Shown here piece by piece: positions 6,229 through 13,637 of a stretch of 13,637 nucleotides of DNA. Within the stretch, counting starts at the first letter, position 1. Each line of letters opens with the position of its first letter. The stretch covers positions 1 to 13,637 of the forward strand of contig CALIGP010000116.1 in the NCBI GenBank assembly GCA_938021455.1. The letters are read 5' to 3'. A model generated the notes under the pieces. The model saw only the letters and a program-made list of their open reading frames with translations, ran no database searches and was not told the DNA's origin. Both the position numbers and the translations under genes were made by a program. This DNA is from an uncultured Lewinella sp. Its GTDB lineage: Bacteria; Bacteroidota; Bacteroidia; Chitinophagales; Saprospiraceae.

Positions 6229-6453
6229 CTACTCTTCGATGTCAGTCACCTCTTCGTCCTCGAACTGCTCGGGGCCTTTGACGATCATGTTACCGTTGTA
6301 GAACATATTACCTTCCGCATCGAAGTAGGCGCGGTGAGGCTGGTGAGTTTCACCGGTCGTCTGACAAACGGAGATAGTAGGGGCCGTAGCCTTGTAGTGA
6401 GTACGACGCTTACGCTTCCGTTGCTTCGAGATCCGCGACTTGGGATGTGCCAT
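6229..6453 (-). CDS. rpmF: 50S ribosomal protein L32
   Basis: 74 residues. The start MAHPKSRISKQRKRKRRTHY is the unmistakable basic L32 N-terminus, followed by the ribbon region around residues 28-55. Only one cysteine (Cys30, in ISVCQTTGE) is left of the zinc-ribbon set, as in flavobacterial L32, so zinc binding is unlikely. The protein ends in an acidic tail (EQFEDEEVTDIEE), making it somewhat longer than the usual 57-66 residues. It lies 25 bp downstream of yceD and is followed by a strong terminator. L32 is a component of the large ribosomal subunit. Confidence 0.97.
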   Translation of the reverse strand: MAHPKSRISKQRKRKRRTHYKATAPTISVCQTTGETHQPHRAYFDAEGNMFYNGNMIVKGPEQFEDEEVTDIEE

Positions 6454-6478
6454 GGCTATTTAAATTTTGTTCTTTTAT

Positions 6479-7033
6479 TTATTTGATATCCTTAAGTACG
6501 TCCCAGGGGCCTGGTTTATCACGATCTTCGGGTGCATCTTCTTCCGGGGCCGGAGCCACGTCTACAGAAGCATCGATACGATCCAGCATTTCTTCATCGC
6601 AAGGGTAGGGCCCTTCTCCCGTGCGGCAGTCATAGGTGCGGATCATGGGTAGAGCCAGCAACACCATTTCATAGGCATAAGGAGCGACGTTAAAAAGACT
6701 AGTATCCGGATGAAGATAAATGAGTTCTCCTTCTTCTTCCAGCGAAGTAGCATCAGCACGGAACTTCACAATTAACTGACGTTTATCAGCAATCGGAAGA
6801 TCAATATCCGCTAAACAACGATCGCAACTGGTACTTGTGGTACCTGAAAAATCAAAGTCCAGCACCATTTCCCGGGTCTGGCGGTCAACGGTCAGCTGAA
6901 GCTTTACGTTGGCGTTCTTTACCGGAGAATTGGGGAAAGTAGCGAAGAATTCATCATCAACGATCAGGTCATACACGTAAATACCCTGACTAAGCCCGCT
7001 TAAGGGTAAGATAAAAGGAGATTGTGTGGACAT
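6479..7033 (-). CDS. yceD: YceD/DUF177 family protein
   Basis: 184 residues from the ATG at 7033. The frame stays open to a TTG at 7087, but that would sit only about 4 bases after the predicted transcript start. The family is almost always next to rpmF, as here, and has been linked to 23S rRNA accumulation and ribosome assembly. Visible family features are an LSGLSQGIYVYDLIVDDEFF start, a central CDRC pair (Cys70, Cys73) after a beta-rich stretch, and a conserved-looking EGELIYLHPD. Two more cysteines (136, 145) could make a four-cysteine metal site; that is inference. The C-terminal part is acidic and proline-rich, ending GPWDVLKDIK, typical of Bacteroidota members. Confidence 0.88.
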   Translation of the reverse strand: MSTQSPFILPLSGLSQGIYVYDLIVDDEFFATFPNSPVKNANVKLQLTVDRQTREMVLDFDFSGTTSTSCDRCLADIDLPIADKRQLIVKFRADATSLEEEGELIYLHPDTSLFNVAPYAYEMVLLALPMIRTYDCRTGEGPYPCDEEMLDRIDASVDVAPAPEEDAPEDRDKPGPWDVLKDIK

Positions 7034-7095
7034 GGCCTTACGTTTTGTTCCGGATTTGGAGCCCGTTGGCACCGGAGGACGTTTCAAAGTGGGCG

Positions 7096-7126
7096 CAAAG
7101 ATACGGGTTTTGTTGGTTTAGACAAA
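7096..7126 (-). promoter_or_regulatory. Consensus Bacteroidota promoter for yceD-rpmF
   Basis: On the minus strand TTTG (7126-7123), exactly 19 bases, then TATCTTTG (7103-7096). This matches the Bacteroidota primary sigma-factor consensus TTTG / TAnnTTTG at every fixed position. The predicted transcript start near 7091 leaves a leader of about 58 bases before the yceD ATG at 7033. Confidence 0.85.
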
Positions 7127-7286
7127 GCTTGTTGGTTTTTTTTATGTGCTAAGAATGCGGCCCCGAATCTCTGAAGTTAAGACCGTTCTCTCACGGGTAT
7201 TTTAGGCGGAATAGGTGAACAATAATTCACGTTCGGATATATTCGCGGGCTCGTCCCCTTTTGCCCCTTATTTAGGAACAATTATT

Positions 7287-7296
7287 GGTAATTACC
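7287..7296. repeat. Perfect 10-bp palindrome upstream of the T9SS protein promoter
   Basis: GGTAATTACC equals its own reverse complement. It ends 12 bases before the candidate -33 element of the large gene, a position that would suit an activator site. Nothing in the window identifies a regulator. Confidence 0.3.
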
Positions 7297-7308
7297 TTAC
7301 GTTAGTGC

Positions 7309-7338
7309 TTGTGCCGGTATGTTTTAGGCTTACCTTCG
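7309..7338 (+). promoter_or_regulatory. Candidate promoter for the large T9SS surface protein
   Basis: TTG (7309-7311), 19 bases, then TACCTTCG (7331-7338), one base off TAnnTTTG. The transcript would start near 7343, giving a leader of about 40 bases to the ATG at 7386. This supports the 7386 start over the in-frame GTG at 7215. Confidence 0.5.
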
Positions 7339-7385
7339 ATGTACCGATTCGAAACGCTTTGAATACACCCCTTCCCCCCAGGAAA

Positions 7386-10300
7386 ATGACATCCCTTTAT
7401 AAAACGTGGACGAATAGCCTCCGGCTGTTGATCTGCCTTTTTTTCTGTTTGTTTGTGCCCGGCCTTGCTGCTCAATGCCTCACCCCAGAACTGGCGGTGT
7501 TGAATTCGTGTGTGGATCACCCAAACCCCAACGGTAGTAATACCCGGGTAGAATCTGAGGTCCTCGTATTATCCAGCGGCTTGGTTCCCGTTCCCGTATC
7601 CGTGATCGGGATCGATCTTCCCTTCAACGGCTTCGGAGCTCCTAATGCAGACATTGGGGTTAATCTTTCGGGCAACCCACTGGGCTGTTCCTGGAAAGAA
7701 CCCAATCTTACAATTTTGCCAGGTTGTTCGAACGTCATTCCACTCGGGCCTAATGATACCATTCCTGCTGGTGCAACCGTAGTGGTATTCGTAACGGGTA
7801 CGACGGAGAATATTGACTTGGAGAACTCCGAGTTTAATTTCGGTAACGTCTGCAACGGAGACCGCACGGTTTACATCCTGCAAAGTGCTTGTGAACGGAC
7901 GGCCGGCGCCTTTGCCAATGGGGCGCCGGAAAGTGGAAATCCGCTAAGAACGATCACCATCGTTTCCCGCTGTGGTTTACGGGGTTTTACCTATAATACC
8001 CGTGAATTGGACCCCGATGATGGCACCTACTATTTGGTAGGCCTAAATCAAGTTGGTAATCTGGACTGTGACTTACCCATCATTCCGGAAACCTGCCCGT
8101 CGCTGGATACCACCTTCTATATCTGTGATCCAACCGGAGACCTACCGACGATTACCGCAGTAGAGTTATCGGCTATTTATCCCAACACTGCTCTTTCTGT
8201 ATCTTTTCACCCCTCACCCGAAGCGGCCGAAACGAACATAAGCCGGATTACGGAGTACACGCCGGATGGTTCACCTAGAGACACCATCTATTCCCGGATT
8301 ATTTACGCCGAGAATCTATGCATTGTGGTCAGCCGTCTTTTTATCGAGTACCAGGGGAATACGGCTGTGACCATGATTCCGTCCGAACCCATTGGTGGTT
8401 GTGATCCGCTTTTTGTTGGTATGGGAGAATTCAATCTACGGTTATGGGATGGTGAAATTGGCGGAGGGCAACCCGTCACCTACTATACCGATGCCGCTGG
8501 AACGCAAGAAATCACGGACCCGGAAGACTTCACTAGCCCGGAAACGACAATTTTTGCTCGTGCGGGTATTTTTACCTGTGAAGGAAACCTGGTGCCTATT
8601 GATTTGGTGCTGGAGGGAGGACCAACCGTTGGGGTACAGGAAGTGCCCACAAGCTGCCCGGAAAATGAAGATGGCGGAGTCGTCCTAACGGCTTTTGGGG
8701 AGAGTCCTTTTACTTTCGAGTGGGCGGGTGATACCCTGCCAGAGGTGGCTGCGGTGGCAGGACTGACCCCAAATGCTTATACTTGGACGGTTACCTCCCG
8801 TAATGGATGTGAAACAACTGGAGTAGCTACTGTTCCGGATGGCCCGCCGCTATCCTTGAGTTGTCAGGTGTCCAGCGGAGCCAGTGGCCCGGGAGTGCCA
8901 GACGGCGCAATTAGAGTTTCTCTGGCGGATGGGACGGCGCCTTACTCCGTAACTTATTTGGGCGCGGACGCAGGTGCCATGAATTTCCCAACGGCAATGG
9001 GAGAACTGACCGGCCTCCGGCCCGGTGAATACCGCATCGTCGCAACGGACGCCAACGGATGTGTCAGCGATACCTGTACGGCAGAAGTTACCCTGCTCGA
9101 CCCGATCATCCTGAACTGTTCCATCAGGAACCAAGCTAATGGCACTACCGTATTGGGCGCTATTTCTATCGAATTGGGTGGCGGAGTGCCGCCTTTCAAC
9201 GTCGTACTCTCCGATGGAAGCGGCGGTAGTAATACCTTCCCCAACCAACCCGCAGGATCCCGCGTTTTCGATGGCCTATCAGAAGGCCTTTATACCATTA
9301 CCGTTACGGACGCGGCGGGGCAAATGACCTCCTGTGTCCAGCAAATCATCGACGAAAACTGCCCATTAATCATCAACGATGTTTCCATCCTGGCCGATGG
9401 CTGCAGCGGGGTGGATAACTCGGTCATCCGTCTTAGTATCTCCGGTAATGATGGTGTAATTTTCACGACCTGGAGCGGAGGAAATGGAATTGGTGCGTTT
9501 GATAATATGCAGGAAGCAGGTCCGCTACCCGAAGGCGATTACTTTGTTTCTGTCTCCGACGGCTCCGGTTGCCCGCCGGTGATGGTGGGACCGATCGAAG
9601 TGCGTAATCGCGGAATGGTAATGCTTGCGCCTGCTTCGATAACGGCCTCTAATCCTTGCTCCGCAACGGGAACCATCGAGGTGGCAGTCGCCAGCGGCGG
9701 TACGTCACCCTACACCATTAGGTTGGTCGATCCGATCACGGGTCTTACGCTGGACAGCATCCCCGGTGTTGCGGCGGGCGAACGGATTACCTTCGACAGC
9801 CTGGCTGGAGACTTGTCCGGCCGAGAATACGCGGTGGTGGCCACCGACGACGTAGGCTGTGACTCTGACCCAGACAGTTACGTCCTGATTAATGCGGCGT
9901 CTCCCACCTTTATGCTGGTTTCGGGAGACCAGGTTGTCACTTCTCCCAATTGCCTGGGCGAAGCGAACGGAAGCCTGACTGTTGCCGCAAGCGGCGGCCT
10001 AGGGCCCTACACTTACCGCTGGATCGATTACCCAGAGCTGGGCACTGGAAGAGTATTACCACCAGGAGCCAGCCAAATAGATCTGCCTGCGGGGACTTAT
10101 TTCATCGAAGTAACAGATGCGAACGCCTGCCTTGATACACTGATGCTCAATCTGGCCGATGGAGAATCACCTGCAATAGTTTGTGGAGCACAAACCAATG
10201 CGATTGGCTCCACAGCGGGAAGTGTTGTAATTGGTGTCTCCGGAGGTCTTCCTCCTTACGTAATAACTCTTAATCAGCAGGTACTGGAGACTGACTACTT

Positions 10301-12668
10301 CGTATCTGTCGCTGGGGACACGCTAATTGGCGGATTAAATCCGGGATCCTACACCGCTACCGTTTCGGACGCAAATGGCTGTGTATCGACGGGCTGTTCC
10401 TTCACCATCGTAGAAGACTCCTGCAGGATTTTAGCGGTTGCCACGATCGAAGCCGTGAATTGTGACGGGAATGGATCAATTAGCGTTCTGGCTACCAATA
10501 CGGCTGGAATGATTCAATACAACTGGTCAGAAGCCAGTTTCCCGAATGACAGTATTGTATTTCCTACTTCAGAAGGTGTTTTTGCGCTCAGCATTCTTGA
10601 TTCTAATGATTGTCGTCTGGATACGATGTTCTCAATCGCTACGATAGATGATGCGCCGACGGTAGTCACTATGCCCGATCCGCTATACGCACTCTGCGAG
10701 GGCGATAGCCTGCGTCTGCCCATCACTTTTTCAGGAACGGGCCCCTTCAGCCTTGCTTACCGCCTGGTCCCTTTACCGGCCGGCGCGCCGGTAATCAACG
10801 GAACGTTCACCTCGCCGGGGAATACAGACCTACTCCGATTAGCCGTCAATGACCTGCCTACGGATAATAATTTGCTCGAGTTAGTTCGCATCACGGACGA
10901 TAACTGTGACCGACTACTGAACATCACCACTCGCATTGAAGTAGATCAGCCTGATACCATTCGTCGGTTCGACTTTGTTTGTCGGCCTGAACCCATTACA
11001 ATTGGTGGTCGTACATTCGATGTATCCAACCCATCCGACACCTTTTTGGTCGATGATGGATCTGCCTGTGGGCAGCGTTACGAGGTAGATATTACCTTCC
11101 TGTCTCCGGAAATACCGGATACTTCGGTGGTGTTCATTTGCCCGGGAACAGAATACATCATTGCTGAAACGCAGGACACCTTCAACGCCAACCGCCCGGA
11201 AGGCGAGGTGGCCTTTCCCCGAGCCGGGCAGTGTGACAGCCTGGTCTACGTTCGCCTTGATATTCCTCCGGTGTTTATCGGAAGCTTCTCGGCTAGTGCC
11301 TGTGCCGGGGACACCATCCGCTATGGTGGTGAGAGCTACACCGTTGACGAGCCTGGTGGGGTCGCCCGCCTCCCGGGCCTTGCCTCAACCGGTTGTGACT
11401 CTCTGGTAGCCGTCAACGTTAATTTCCGAACGGTCGGTGGACTCCGCCTTCTGGGGGATCATGAAATTTGTCAGGGCGATTCTATTGAACTTCGTTTTGC
11501 TTACGATGGCCCTGGTGGCATCAATGCGCAAATCCGTGACCAGTTGGGGAATACAACAAATTTGCAGGATCTGAGAAACGGTAGCAGGATAGTCTTTCAC
11601 CAGGAATTGTCAACAATCTATTCGTTGGTCGACGCCGGAATAGGCGGTTGCCCGGGCACTTTTACCGGAGATTCACGGGTAATCGTGAATGATCTATCGA
11701 TCACTACGGAAGCAGTCCTTGACCCAGCTGATTTTTGCGTGGATACACTGGGCCGGGTTAGCGTGGAGGTAGATGGAGGCCTGGAGCCTTATGCCTTCAG
11801 CTGGAGCAATGGCCCAACGGAAGCCAGTAATCGTAACCTGTTGGGAGGAACTTATTCCGTATCCGTAGAGGATGCTCAAGGATGCATGCGGATTGACTCC
11901 GTGAGTATCTCTAACCGGGAGCGCCTTCGGGCATCAATCTCCGCTCTTCCTCCTAACTGTGTTGGTGGTACAGGTACCCTGGTCGTGGATACCATTTATG
12001 GAGGCTCCGGCTTCTACGAAATGAGCATCGATGGCCAATTCTTTCTGCCAGTTGAGCGAGCCATCGACTTCGCCCCGGAGGTAGGCGTAGGCACGGTCAC
12101 CTTCCAGGACGCCAATGACTGCTCTTTGGAAGTAAGATACATTGTTCCGGGCGCGCTGCGCCCGCAGCTCAACCTCTTCTCTGATACGACCATCATTATC
12201 GGTGATAGCCTGCTGTTGGATCCTAACATCAGCGTTGCACTCGATACTGCCTGGTGGTCTCCGCCCCTCGGGTTGAGAACACCGGATCAGCAGACAACGA
12301 TCGCCCGGCCTTCATCCTCCTCTACTTATCAACTCAATTTAATTACCGTTGACGGTTGCCGGTTTACGGAACGAGTAGCCATTACGGTAGATGAACGCCT
12401 TCCAGTATACGCCCCTACGGCCTTCAGCCCTAATGGGGATAACGTAAACGACTTTTACCAACTGGAGTATGGAGACCGAGTCGTGGCACTAACGACCTTT
12501 CAGGTTTTTGACCGATGGGGTAACATGGTGCATGAAGGGCCCGATGGCTGGGACGGTAATCTGGATGGGCGTCGCGCTCAGATCGGGGTCTACGTTTTCT
12601 ATGCTACCGTACAACTAACGGATGGCTCCGAGCGGTTTGTGAAAGGGGATTTCGTTCTGATGCGGTAG
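7386..12668 (+). CDS. Giant T9SS-secreted surface protein with SprB repeats and gliding-type C-terminal domain
   Basis: 1760 residues. Residues 1-29 are a signal peptide (hydrophobic LLICLFFCLFVPGLAAQ). Residues about 30-400 are a cysteine-rich beta region of unknown fold. About ten SprB-like repeats follow, each with GxI.V...GG..PY...W, then LpxGtYxVtVtDanGC: roughly 422-486, 493-570, 577-655, 666-740, 752-835, 853-927, 931-1013, 1021-1085, then 1449-1511 and 1520-1589. Between the two groups (about 1100-1440) lie Ig-like segments and three modules, two of which end in GQCDSLV or GCDSLV. Residues 1599-1672 are the PKD-like spacer usual before the export signal. Residues 1674-1760 are the gliding-motility-associated C-terminal domain (TIGR04131/CHU_C type): AFSPNGDNVND, FDRWGN (Asp1709-Asn1713), GWDG (1721-1724), final GDFVLMR. 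The protein should cross the outer membrane by T9SS and sit on the surface or be released, probably as an adhesin. The substrate is unknown. Confidence 0.9.
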   Translation: MTSLYKTWTNSLRLLICLFFCLFVPGLAAQCLTPELAVLNSCVDHPNPNGSNTRVESEVLVLSSGLVPVPVSVIGIDLPFNGFGAPNADIGVNLSGNPLGCSWKEPNLTILPGCSNVIPLGPNDTIPAGATVVVFVTGTTENIDLENSEFNFGNVCNGDRTVYILQSACERTAGAFANGAPESGNPLRTITIVSRCGLRGFTYNTRELDPDDGTYYLVGLNQVGNLDCDLPIIPETCPSLDTTFYICDPTGDLPTITAVELSAIYPNTALSVSFHPSPEAAETNISRITEYTPDGSPRDTIYSRIIYAENLCIVVSRLFIEYQGNTAVTMIPSEPIGGCDPLFVGMGEFNLRLWDGEIGGGQPVTYYTDAAGTQEITDPEDFTSPETTIFARAGIFTCEGNLVPIDLVLEGGPTVGVQEVPTSCPENEDGGVVLTAFGESPFTFEWAGDTLPEVAAVAGLTPNAYTWTVTSRNGCETTGVATVPDGPPLSLSCQVSSGASGPGVPDGAIRVSLADGTAPYSVTYLGADAGAMNFPTAMGELTGLRPGEYRIVATDANGCVSDTCTAEVTLLDPIILNCSIRNQANGTTVLGAISIELGGGVPPFNVVLSDGSGGSNTFPNQPAGSRVFDGLSEGLYTITVTDAAGQMTSCVQQIIDENCPLIINDVSILADGCSGVDNSVIRLSISGNDGVIFTTWSGGNGIGAFDNMQEAGPLPEGDYFVSVSDGSGCPPVMVGPIEVRNRGMVMLAPASITASNPCSATGTIEVAVASGGTSPYTIRLVDPITGLTLDSIPGVAAGERITFDSLAGDLSGREYAVVATDDVGCDSDPDSYVLINAASPTFMLVSGDQVVTSPNCLGEANGSLTVAASGGLGPYTYRWIDYPELGTGRVLPPGASQIDLPAGTYFIEVTDANACLDTLMLNLADGESPAIVCGAQTNAIGSTAGSVVIGVSGGLPPYVITLNQQVLETDYFVSVAGDTLIGGLNPGSYTATVSDANGCVSTGCSFTIVEDSCRILAVATIEAVNCDGNGSISVLATNTAGMIQYNWSEASFPNDSIVFPTSEGVFALSILDSNDCRLDTMFSIATIDDAPTVVTMPDPLYALCEGDSLRLPITFSGTGPFSLAYRLVPLPAGAPVINGTFTSPGNTDLLRLAVNDLPTDNNLLELVRITDDNCDRLLNITTRIEVDQPDTIRRFDFVCRPEPITIGGRTFDVSNPSDTFLVDDGSACGQRYEVDITFLSPEIPDTSVVFICPGTEYIIAETQDTFNANRPEGEVAFPRAGQCDSLVYVRLDIPPVFIGSFSASACAGDTIRYGGESYTVDEPGGVARLPGLASTGCDSLVAVNVNFRTVGGLRLLGDHEICQGDSIELRFAYDGPGGINAQIRDQLGNTTNLQDLRNGSRIVFHQELSTIYSLVDAGIGGCPGTFTGDSRVIVNDLSITTEAVLDPADFCVDTLGRVSVEVDGGLEPYAFSWSNGPTEASNRNLLGGTYSVSVEDAQGCMRIDSVSISNRERLRASISALPPNCVGGTGTLVVDTIYGGSGFYEMSIDGQFFLPVERAIDFAPEVGVGTVTFQDANDCSLEVRYIVPGALRPQLNLFSDTTIIIGDSLLLDPNISVALDTAWWSPPLGLRTPDQQTTIARPSSSSTYQLNLITVDGCRFTERVAITVDERLPVYAPTAFSPNGDNVNDFYQLEYGDRVVALTTFQVFDRWGNMVHEGPDGWDGNLDGRRAQIGVYVFYATVQLTDGSERFVKGDFVLMR

Positions 12669-12783
12669 TAAGTGGATATTTTGGGCGTCTCCTTCCGGTA
12701 GGTCGCTTTTCAGCAAACAATTCTGTCTGCCGTACGTCTTCCCCATAGGATCAGTGAAGACCATATATAGTACCCTCGGCCAC

Positions 12784-12815
12784 GAGAAGTGAAAATTCTT
12801 GAGACAATACTTCTC
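12784..12815. repeat. Inverted repeat with 7-bp arms
   Basis: GAGAAGT (12784-12790) and ACTTCTC (12809-12815) pair perfectly over an 18-base loop. It lies between the large gene's stop and the longer inverted repeat, and may be a terminator or part of a structured leader. Confidence 0.45.
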
Positions 12816-12826
12816 CGAAGCGAAGG

Positions 12827-12907
12827 CTCGGTTACTACAGGCCCGGGTTTTAGGTAATAAGCCTGGTCATTCACCGAAAATTTCAAAAATCACCTGTAGT
12901 AACCGAG
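12827..12907. repeat. 81-bp element with perfect 15-bp terminal inverted repeats, ending 8 bp before the prenyltransferase start
   Basis: CTCGGTTACTACAGG (12827-12841) is the exact reverse complement of 12893-12907, with 51 bases between. In the loop, GCCTG (12861-12865) can instead pair with CAGGC (12838-12842), which overlaps the left arm, so two exclusive folds are possible. Only 8 bases separate the right arm from the ATG at 12916, so folding could affect translation. No flanking target duplication is visible. It may be a regulatory leader or a small palindromic insertion. Confidence 0.75.
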
Positions 12908-12915
12908 TCCACTAT

Positions 12916-13637
12916 ATGTCCCTACTTCGCCGTTTGGGCGACTACCTGTCGCTCGTAAAATTTTCCCACACCATATTTGCGCTACCATTTGCGCTCTTGG
13001 GCTTCTTTTTGGGTGTGTTAGATCATGGAAGTCTGCCTTGGCAAGAGCTTGGCCTGGTGATCCTTTGTATGATCTTTGCCCGTTCTGCGGCCATGGCTTT
13101 TAATCGTTGGCTGGATCGGGATATTGACGGTAAGAACCCGCGAACTGCCGTTCGGGAAATACCCGCCGGCAAGATATCCAGTCGGTCCGCACTGATCTTT
13201 GTCATTATTAACTGCCTGCTTTTTGTCGGTGCCACTTATCTACTGAACCCACTTTGTTTTGCCTTGTCTCCGATTGCTCTGTTGGTCATTCTGGGGTATA
13301 GCTACACGAAGCGATTTACTTACCTCTGCCACTTCGTGCTTGGCCTTGGGTTAGCACTGGCACCCGTTGGTGCCTATTTGGCGGTTACTGCGGAGTGGGC
13401 TTTACTACCGGTACTCTACGGCTTGGTGGTGTTGTTATGGGTTTCCGGCTTCGACATTATCTATGCTCTACAGGATGAAGGCTTTGACCGGGAAGAGGAC
13501 TTGTTCTCCATTCCCGTTCGCCTGGGAACCGAAAATGCACTACGCCTGGGGCGTTTCCTCCATCTCGTGTGCGCAAGTATATTGGTATACGCCCTATGGT
13601 ATCAGGGGAATTTATACCCTGAATTTCAGTGGTTGAG
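12916..13637 (+). CDS. UbiA-family prenyltransferase, C-terminus cut by the window edge
   Basis: 240 complete codons before the edge; the family is about 285-300 residues, so some 45-60 are missing. It is an integral membrane enzyme that attaches a polyprenyl chain to an aromatic ring in quinone synthesis. Both Asp-rich motifs that bind Mg-diphosphate are present: NRWLDRDID (Asn63, Asp67, Asp71) and DIIYALQDEGFDR (Asp180, Asp187, Asp191). Several hydrophobic helices are clear, for example about 20-35, 45-60, 92-110, 115-130 and 138-157. The start MSLLRRLGDYLSLVKFSHTIFALPFAL is typical of the 4-hydroxybenzoate polyprenyltransferase-like group that includes MqnP of the futalosine menaquinone pathway. 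Bacteroidota make menaquinone, so a menaquinone role is likely but inferred. MenA or heme O synthase are less likely by motif context. The inverted-repeat leader just upstream is unusual. Confidence 0.9.
   Translation, partial: MSLLRRLGDYLSLVKFSHTIFALPFALLGFFLGVLDHGSLPWQELGLVILCMIFARSAAMAFNRWLDRDIDGKNPRTAVREIPAGKISSRSALIFVIINCLLFVGATYLLNPLCFALSPIALLVILGYSYTKRFTYLCHFVLGLGLALAPVGAYLAVTAEWALLPVLYGLVVLLWVSGFDIIYALQDEGFDREEDLFSIPVRLGTENALRLGRFLHLVCASILVYALWYQGNLYPEFQWL

Larger units (their letters stand above)
7034..7385. other. Divergent intergenic region between yceD and the T9SS protein gene
   Basis: It holds the yceD-rpmF promoter, a perfect 10-bp palindrome GGTAATTACC at 7287-7296, and a promoter candidate for the large gene (7309-7338). 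The frame of the large gene is open from a GTG at 7215, but the classic signal peptide begins at 7386, so this stretch is taken as non-coding. Confidence 0.65.
12669..12915. other. Intergenic leader upstream of the prenyltransferase gene
   Basis: No gene is seen. Besides the two inverted repeats listed separately, GTCTTC (12736-12741) and GAAGAC (12756-12761) could form a weak hairpin after the large gene. I found no TAnnTTTG element here. Confidence 0.6.

Noticed and set aside
8850..9248. Open frames antisense to the large surface protein, up to 132 codons
   Set aside because: They lie wholly inside a well-supported gene, arise in GC-rich repeat-coding sequence, and show no recognisable protein features.

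Overview
The window looks like chromosomal DNA of a free-living member of the Bacteroidota, most likely a Lewinella/Saprospira-type bacterium. Three things point there. First, there is a giant secreted protein with SprB-type repeats and a gliding-motility-type (type IX secretion, T9SS) C-terminal domain. Second, promoters have the Bacteroidota form (TTTG, 19 bases, TAnnTTTG), including one perfect copy. Third, L32 is of the flavobacterial type, with most zinc-ribbon cysteines lost. The species placement is inference; the phylum is well supported.

Layout. Positions 1-1874 (minus strand) hold a sulfatase lipoprotein cut by the left edge and, upstream of it, a small lipoprotein with an MCE/MlaD-like domain in an AT-rich stretch. 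Positions 2186-3244 (plus) hold aroB (3-dehydroquinate synthase). Positions 3245-3678 are non-coding and carry a hairpin after aroB and two copies of a 49-bp palindromic repeat spaced exactly 108 bp apart. Positions 3679-5597 (plus) hold an exported thioredoxin-fold protein with a CPSC motif, then a small two-helix membrane protein of unknown function. Positions 5607-5737 hold an array of short direct and inverted repeats between convergent genes. Positions 5734-7033 (minus) hold ridA, a strong terminator, rpmF (L32) and its usual partner yceD (DUF177), the last two driven by the consensus promoter. Positions 7386-12668 (plus) hold the 1760-residue T9SS surface protein. Positions 12669-12915 are a leader with two inverted repeats, one with perfect 15-bp arms. 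From 12916 to the right edge is a UbiA-family prenyltransferase, cut by the window end.

Most genes are housekeeping (aroB, rpmF, yceD, ridA, ubiA-like) interspersed with envelope or surface genes (sulfatase, MCE lipoprotein, thioredoxin-like protein, T9SS adhesin). I see no defence system, mobile element, tRNA, rRNA or CRISPR array. The least explained parts are the intergenic repeats, the inverted-repeat leader in front of the prenyltransferase, and the stand-alone MCE lipoprotein. I do not see a clear new multi-gene system.
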